Origin: Enterovibrio coralii
GTDB taxonomy: Bacteria > Pseudomonadota > Gammaproteobacteria > Enterobacterales > Vibrionaceae
NCBI RefSeq assembly: GCF_001559595.1
Contig: NZ_LNTY01000034.1
Location: 682,001 to 746,000, forward strand
Reading direction: 5' to 3'
DNA: 64,000 bases
Position numbers and translations under genes: made by a program. The notes beneath the pieces are model-generated. The model searched no databases and was not told where the DNA came from. It saw only the letters and a program-made list of their open reading frames with translations. Shown piece after piece: positions 58,955-64,000 of the stretch; position 1 is the first letter of the stretch, and each line of letters begins with the position of its first letter.

Positions 58955-59374
58955 ATGGAATCTATCAAGGTTGGAGATTACATGAACAAAAGACCCGTGA
59001 CCTTCAAGGCATCAATGAACCTGTCAATGGCGTTGGAAAAAATGCTCAACGCGCATCAAACGGGTGGACCTGTTGTCGATGAGAGCAACCATGTTGTGGG
59101 CTTCCTTTCTGAACAAGATATGATCCATAAGCTTCTGAAAGTCGGTTATTACTGTCAGGACACCAATACGGTTGGTGACTGCATGCACAAAGAAGTGTCC
59201 GCAGTGACGGTGGACGAGAGTGTCATCAAGCTGGCGGAAGAAATGCTGCCTGGAAAACCTAAGGTTTATCCAGTGATCGACGAGAATGAGCGTTTAGTGG
59301 GTATTATCTCACGCCGTGATATTTTGAAGGCAATTGCTGCGCAAATTGATGATTGCTTTTTGCATCCGGTATAA
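58955..59374 (+). CDS. Two-CBS-domain protein
   Basis: A 139-residue cytoplasmic protein made of two CBS domains. The first has YMNKRPVTFKASMNLSMALE and GGPVVDESNHVVGFLSEQD; the second has CMHKEVSAVTVDESVIKLAE and VYPVIDENERLVGIISRRDI. CBS pairs bind adenosine nucleotides and act as energy or ligand sensors; the target protein is unknown. AAGGGGG precedes the ATG by 6 nt. Alone between two terminators. Confidence 0.88.
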   Translation: MESIKVGDYMNKRPVTFKASMNLSMALEKMLNAHQTGGPVVDESNHVVGFLSEQDMIHKLLKVGYYCQDTNTVGDCMHKEVSAVTVDESVIKLAEEMLPGKPKVYPVIDENERLVGIISRRDILKAIAAQIDDCFLHPV

Positions 59375-59404
59375 CAACATCAGATTTTTCGTACAAGTTG
59401 AGTC

Positions 59405-59432
59405 AAAAAAGGTGCTTGAGGCACCTTTTTTT
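59405..59432 (+). terminator. Rho-independent terminator after the CBS gene
   Basis: Stem AAAAAGGTGC / GCACCTTTTT with a 5-nt loop and T-run. Confidence 0.85.
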
Positions 59433-59537
59433 CGTGTCATCATAGTCACTAAGCGGTCACTCAGTAATTTTCTCTGAAATCGGTTTATCTCTTCTCGCTT
59501 TTGAATACTTCAACATCGCAAACAACCAGGATGTAGC

Positions 59538-61013
59538 ATGCCTCAGCAACAACAAGCCAAATTCTTAACCGGTTCAATCATGCGCCACATCGCCGTGATG
59601 TCTTCATCAGGGGCAGTGGGACTTATGGCTCTGTTCACCGTTGATTTGGCCGATATGTTTTTTATCAGCTTACTAGGCCAAGTTGAGCTTGCTGCGGCAA
59701 TCGGTTTTGCAGGAACGATTGTGTTCTTTTCAACGTCTGTCGCTATTGGCACGGCTATCGCAATGGGCGCATTAGTCAGTCGCGCGATTGGTGCGGGTAA
59801 ACGGGATGAAGCCAAAGCCATCACCGGCAGTGTGATGATTTTTTCAGGGATCGTCAGCGCAATCACAGTGTTCGCGATTTTGCTGTTTATCGACCCAATC
59901 TTGTCGATGATTGGCGCAGAAGGCATTACCGCAGAGAAAGCCAAGAGCTTCCTAATGATCTTGCTACCAAGTGCACCTTTAATGGCCATGGGTATGGCAG
60001 GTGGTGCGGCATTGCGTGGTGTGGGTGATGCAAAACGTTCGATGTCAGCAACACTGGCTGGTGGCGCAGCCAATGCGGTGCTAGATCCTATTTTCATTTT
60101 CGGTCTTTCTATGGGCATTGAAGGTGCGGCAACGGCGTCAATGTTGTCACGATTTGTGTTATTTGGCGTCGCATTCCATGCCGTGAAATACAAGCACGAT
60201 CTTGTTTCAATGCCGTCTTTTGACGACTTTAAGCGTCATTTTCGTGCCATTAGTAACATCGCAGTACCAGCTATCGTCACCAACACAGCAACGCCGATCG
60301 GTAATGCGATAGTGACAGCGCAGATTGCTAAATTTGGCGATGATTTTGTCGCAGGTTACGCCGTTATCGGCCGCTTATTGCCCGTTTCCTTCGCGCTAAT
60401 TTTCTCGCTATCTGGCGCGGTAGGACCCATTCTTGGACAAAACTTTGGTGCCGAGCGATTTGACCGTGTTCGACGTACACTGAGCGACTCAATCAAGTTT
60501 GTGACGGCATACTGTGTCGTTGTCGCCATTATCTTGTATCTCGCGCAAGATTTGATCAGCCATGCGTTTAGTTTGGATGGCGACGCTTCTGCCATGGTTT
60601 CTCTCTTCTGTACCTATCTGGCAATCACTTTTGTTTTCAATGGCACCTTGTTTGTGTCAAATGCGGCTTTTAACAATCTCAATCGTCCAACCTGGTCGAC
60701 CATTCTTAACGTCGGCAAAGCAACCGTGGGTACGATTCCTTTCGTTTATGTTGGTGGCCACATTGCTGGCGCGGAAGGGGTATTGATTGGTCAAGCGGTT
60801 GGCTCCGTTATCTTTGGTATTGCCGGTTACATTCTCGTGAAACGACTTATCGCGAAATTGGCAACAGATCATGAAGAGAAAAACGAGGATGAGTTGGTCG
60901 TAGAACCCGCTGTTCCGGTCACGGCGTTTACAAGCTGCCGAGAGATGATGGTGGAAGAGGGCGACGATTTATTGGAAGACATCACCAAAGAGAATAAGCC
61001 TAATTCTCATTAA
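59538..61013 (+). CDS. MATE-family efflux transporter
   Basis: An intact 491-residue MATE antiporter with twelve predicted helices. Family segments are VDLADMFFISLLGQVELAAA, AIAMGALVSRAIGAG, ALRGVGDAKRSM and GPILGQNFGA. The C-terminal 50 or so residues form an acidic tail (EEKNEDELVVEP) after the last helix. It is unrelated in detail to the MATE gene at 6845 beyond the fold. Substrate unknown. Confidence 0.9.
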   Translation: MPQQQQAKFLTGSIMRHIAVMSSSGAVGLMALFTVDLADMFFISLLGQVELAAAIGFAGTIVFFSTSVAIGTAIAMGALVSRAIGAGKRDEAKAITGSVMIFSGIVSAITVFAILLFIDPILSMIGAEGITAEKAKSFLMILLPSAPLMAMGMAGGAALRGVGDAKRSMSATLAGGAANAVLDPIFIFGLSMGIEGAATASMLSRFVLFGVAFHAVKYKHDLVSMPSFDDFKRHFRAISNIAVPAIVTNTATPIGNAIVTAQIAKFGDDFVAGYAVIGRLLPVSFALIFSLSGAVGPILGQNFGAERFDRVRRTLSDSIKFVTAYCVVVAIILYLAQDLISHAFSLDGDASAMVSLFCTYLAITFVFNGTLFVSNAAFNNLNRPTWSTILNVGKATVGTIPFVYVGGHIAGAEGVLIGQAVGSVIFGIAGYILVKRLIAKLATDHEEKNEDELVVEPAVPVTAFTSCREMMVEEGDDLLEDITKENKPNSH

Positions 61014-61176
61014 GTTAGCAGAGCGAGACGGCGGCGAAACTTTCCTATGCAACTTGAATAAATTTCGCCCCATTTTATTGATCTAATTCAGTACCGAATG
61101 TGCGTATTAAGCGCAGAATAATCCCGTTGTCCATGAATTGTGGACGTTTTTTAGCTTTAAGGGATTACAAGCGATT

Positions 61177-62592
61177 ATGCGCATTCAAGCGAAATACATT
61201 CTGCCTATCTTGGTTCCGCTGGTGGTATTGCTACTCCCAGCTTCAGCTTTTCCTTTTGAAACACTCACCGTCATGCAACAGCGCGCTATCGCGCTCTTTT
61301 TGTTGGCTGCACTGTGCTGGGTTCTTGAGCCTATGCCTATTTATGCAACGTCTGTTGTGGTGATTGTTCTAGAACTTCTTTTCTTATCAGACAAAGGCAT
61401 CATTTGGTTTAGAGCCGATGCCAACACGCCAGAGTTTGGCAACTTACTGCATTACACCGACATTATGTCCACCTTTGCCAGCCCAATTATTATGCTTTTC
61501 CTTGGCGGCTTCTTTTTGGCAATGGCAGCGACTAAATATCGCTTGGATGTGAACCTGGCAAGGGTGCTGCTAAAACCATTTGGTCAAAAGCCGACAATGG
61601 TGATGGCGGGTCTGATGCTAATTACCGCTGTCTTTTCCATGTTTATGTCAAACACTGCGACCACAGCAATGATGCTGGCAATTTTGACACCCATTCTGGC
61701 GGTATTTAAACCCAATGACCCAGGTAAGATTGCATTTGCGCTTTCTATTCCTGTGGCGGCAAACATTGGTGGTATCGGTACGCCTATCGGCACACCGCCA
61801 AACGCGATTGCATTGAAATATCTGACTGGCGAAAACATGATCACCTTCGGTGAGTGGATGGCATTTGCTGTACCGTTCGTGGTGGTTATGTTGCTGCTGG
61901 CTTGGGTACTGCTTTCTGTGATGTTCCGTTCAGATGAAGCTTCTATCTCGCTGGACATCAAAGGCAAGTTCCTGAAAACATCAAAGGCTTACACTGTGTA
62001 TGCCACGTTTACCATCACCGTACTTCTTTGGTTGATGGGTTCTTCTCACGGCATGAACTCCTACACCGTTGCGCTTATCCCTGTCGCCGTGTTCTCAATG
62101 ACAGGCATCATCAACAAAGAAGACCTTAAGAAAATCTCTTGGGACGTGCTTTGGCTCGTATCGGGCGGTTTTGCATTGGGTCTGGCGTTGGATAAGACAG
62201 GTCTGGCGCAGTTGTTGGTTCACAGTATTCCATTTGAAAACTACGCTCCGGAAATCGTTCTGATTGGCGCAGCTGCGCTGTGTCTGTTGATGGCGAACTT
62301 TATGTCTCACACCGCGACAGCTAACTTGCTGATGCCAATTATGGCGGCTCTGGGTGTGTCAATGACGTCTCTGTCACCAATGGGCGGAGAGACTACATTG
62401 ATTCTGGTTGTCACCTTCGCCGCGTCGTTAGGTATGTCGTTGCCTATCAGTACACCACCAAACGCACTAGCGCATGCAACGGGGCATGTTACTAGTAACC
62501 AAATGGCGAAAGTCGGTGTGATCATCGGTGTTGTGGGTGTCGCGCTAAGTTTCGTGATGGTTTGGATTCTGCGACTCGTGAACTTCTTGTAA
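61177..62592 (+). CDS. DASS (SLC13)-family sodium/dicarboxylate transporter
   Basis: A 471-residue inner-membrane Na+-coupled anion transporter. The two sodium/substrate motifs are FMSNTATTAMML with the family SNT, and FMSHTATANLLMP, where SHT replaces SNT. The re-entrant loops IGTPIGTPPNAIA and LPISTPPNALAHA are also present. Relatives carry succinate, malate or sulfate. The ATG at 61177 is preferred because it begins at the first helix; a TTG at 61138 is possible. A receiver gene follows 30 bases later in the same operon. Confidence 0.88.
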   Translation: MRIQAKYILPILVPLVVLLLPASAFPFETLTVMQQRAIALFLLAALCWVLEPMPIYATSVVVIVLELLFLSDKGIIWFRADANTPEFGNLLHYTDIMSTFASPIIMLFLGGFFLAMAATKYRLDVNLARVLLKPFGQKPTMVMAGLMLITAVFSMFMSNTATTAMMLAILTPILAVFKPNDPGKIAFALSIPVAANIGGIGTPIGTPPNAIALKYLTGENMITFGEWMAFAVPFVVVMLLLAWVLLSVMFRSDEASISLDIKGKFLKTSKAYTVYATFTITVLLWLMGSSHGMNSYTVALIPVAVFSMTGIINKEDLKKISWDVLWLVSGGFALGLALDKTGLAQLLVHSIPFENYAPEIVLIGAAALCLLMANFMSHTATANLLMPIMAALGVSMTSLSPMGGETTLILVVTFAASLGMSLPISTPPNALAHATGHVTSNQMAKVGVIIGVVGVALSFVMVWILRLVNFL

Positions 62593-62622
62593 CGTCAAGC
62601 AAAGTAATAACAGGGGATAAAG

Positions 62623-63096
62623 ATGGAAAAGGTAAACATTATCTGCGTTGATGACCAGCGCGAAGTGCTCAGTGCCGTATTGAAGGATCTTGCACCCCTT
62701 TCTGGCACATTCCATATCGAAGACTGTGAATCAGCGGATGAAGCCTTGTCTCTGATGGATGACTTGGATGCAGACGGTGAATTCATTGCGTTGGTGATTT
62801 CAGACCATGTAATGCCAGAGAAAACAGGTGTTGAGTTACTTAGTGAGATTGCACTGGACCCTCGTTTTCGTCATACCCGCAAAGTGCTTTTGACAGGGCA
62901 AGCGACACACTCAGACACGATTGAGGCAATCAACAATGCCTCGATTGAACGTTACTTTGAAAAGCCCTGGCAAGCCGATGCGCTGATTGACGCAGCGCGT
63001 AAACTGGTAACACACTTCATTTTCGATAAAGGTCTGGATTACCGCGATTATCAGCAAGCACTGGATACACAAGTGGTGTTGGATCGCTTGAAATAA
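62623..63096 (+). CDS. Single-receiver response regulator
   Basis: A 157-residue receiver with no output domain. IICVDDQREVL, Asp61 in VISDHVMPEK, Thr91 in KVLLTGQA and Lys114 in EKPW are in place. It aligns position by position with the receiver at 54708 and with the N-terminal receiver of the kinase at 55208, so all three are close relatives. AGGGGATAAAG precedes the ATG. It is in an operon with the DASS transporter, which suggests a link between transport and signalling. Confidence 0.87.
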   Translation: MEKVNIICVDDQREVLSAVLKDLAPLSGTFHIEDCESADEALSLMDDLDADGEFIALVISDHVMPEKTGVELLSEIALDPRFRHTRKVLLTGQATHSDTIEAINNASIERYFEKPWQADALIDAARKLVTHFIFDKGLDYRDYQQALDTQVVLDRLK

Positions 63097-63118
63097 AACA
63101 GAAAATCGAAAATACGTA

Positions 63119-63150
63119 TTGACCTTGGAGGTAACTCCAAGGTTTACACT
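63119..63150 (+). promoter_or_regulatory. MerR-type metal promoter before the P-type ATPase gene
   Basis: TTGACC (-35) and TTACAC/TACACT (-10) are separated by 19-20 bases, longer than normal, and between them lies a perfect inverted repeat with arms ACCTTGGAG and CTCCAAGGT around 4 bases. This is the layout of ZntR, CueR and CadR-type promoters, which need the regulator to untwist the DNA. The regulator gene is not in the window. Confidence 0.85.
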
Positions 63151-63178
63151 GAAGGAAATCGAGACAAGGAGATCCTTC

Positions 63179-64000
63179 ATGTGTAATTCATGCCATACCA
63201 CTAAATGCCAAACGGCTTCGCATAAACACGTTAAAAACGACGTGGTTAAAAGCGAAAGCTGCTGTTCACCTAACGCCATTGGCAATCCTGCGCCTTCGTG
63301 TTCATCCACGGAGATTACGGCAGAGGAAGCTGACGATCCGGCGTCAGGGGGCTGCTGTAAACCTTCTCACAGCAGCCCAACTATCAAAGCAATAAAGAGC
63401 CTTCCAACAGAAGCTCCAACCGCTTCTACCGAACGCCTTTCTTGGCGTGTCACCGATATGGACTGTCCGAGCTGCGCGAGTAAGCTGGAAAAGGCGATTC
63501 GCAGTATTCAGGCGTCAACACTGCCAATGTGCTGTTTGCAACCGAAAAGCTGGTTGTTGAGGTGGAATCAGAATCCGCCAGCCGCTTAAGACAAGAGATC
63601 AAACAGCAAGCCGACAAAACCGGATTTCCTCTTCGTGAACTTGATGCGCCAAAAGAAAAAGACCGCCCTCTGACGCTACTCCAACGCATCAAACAAGAAG
63701 GCATACTCGTTTCCTTAGTCGGAACCATGGCTATTGCTGGTATTCTTTCTCACTGGAATCCGGAACTAGCAAGCCTGCTGTTCACTTTTGCCACTGTGCT
63801 GGGGCTTCTGCCGATCGTTAAAAAAGCATTTGGGCTGGCAAAAACGGGCTCGCCATTTTCCATTGAAATGTTGATGTCGATTGCAGCATTTGGTGCGCTC
63901 TATTTGGGAGAAACTGTCGAAGCCGCCATGGTGTTGGTGCTCTTTTTAATTGGTGAACGATTGGAAGGCTATGCCTCACAGCGTGCGAGAGCGGGTATCC
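63179..64000 (+). CDS. zntA: Zn/Cd-type P1B-ATPase (ZntA-like), N-terminal part, one frame break
   Basis: Partial gene cut by the right edge. It starts MCNSCHTTKCQTASHKHVKN; the first 65 or so residues are rich in Cys and His. Next comes an HMA metal-binding domain with MDCPSC, then membrane helices and the ZntA-like segment GERLEGYASQRARAG. The frame breaks near 63512; one added G gives SIQGVNTANVLFATEKLVVEV. The enzyme pumps Zn2+, Cd2+ or Pb2+ out of the cell using ATP. The MerR-type promoter fits metal induction. The phosphorylation site lies beyond the window. Confidence 0.85.

Noticed and set aside
1-64000. tRNA, rRNA, insertion sequences, phage or plasmid genes
   Set aside because: No T-loop-like tRNA ends, rRNA stretches, transposase or integrase genes, or terminal repeats were recognised on either strand.

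Overview
The window looks like chromosome from a marine gamma-proteobacterium, most likely Vibrionaceae; the genus is left open. This rests on gene order and on the proteins. The block rne, rluC, HAD phosphatase, yceF, yceD, rpmF, plsX, fabH, fabD, fabG, acpP, fabF, pabC, mltG, tmk, holB, tatD, ptsG is the usual Vibrio-type order. A TfoY-type TfoX protein, a LysO exporter, HDOD and DASS proteins and several Vibrio-like transport genes fit the same picture. No rRNA, tRNA, CRISPR array, phage or insertion sequence was seen.

Layout. 1-8.2 kb: a LysE-family exporter cut by the left edge, a seven-bladed RCC1-type lipoprotein, a VOC protein, a thioredoxin, a YgjP-like metallopeptidase, a chemoreceptor and a MATE pump. 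8.2-13.9 kb: an accessory pair of secreted RTX proteins that share a C-terminal module but have different N-terminal binding domains. 13.9-30 kb: mixed housekeeping and stress genes, including tag, an EamA transporter behind an apparent leucine attenuator, a patatin, a YbaK protein, a NemR-like repressor with its oxidoreductase target, a peptide deformylase, a secreted Ntn amidase, Spo0M, miaE, a YafY regulator, a fasciclin lipoprotein and a SulP transporter. 30-47 kb: the rne-to-tatD core block for RNA decay, fatty-acid and phospholipid synthesis, folate, cell wall and DNA replication. 47-64 kb: ptsG, lysO, an HDOD protein, tfoY, a DsdC-like LysR, a TetR-like regulator with a lipoprotein, an outer-membrane barrel, a sensor kinase with its receiver, a DUF945 protein, a CBS protein, a second MATE pump, a dicarboxylate transporter with another receiver, and a zinc/cadmium-type P-ATPase with a MerR-type promoter cut by the right edge.

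Quality of the read. Ten genes have interrupted reading frames, with fourteen breaks in all (three in rne, three in the first MATE gene). Every break is repaired by adding back one base, often in a short run of the same base. Essential genes (rne, holB) are hit. This is best explained by missing bases in the sequence rather than by real gene decay, so these genes are listed as full-length coding regions with the break positions given.

The points most worth a second look are the leucine-codon leader and attenuator before the EamA gene, the two RTX proteins with a shared tail, the two identical NemR-like operators, and three receiver domains that align residue for residue, one of which has lost its switch residues inside an unusual receiver/cNMP-like/kinase protein.
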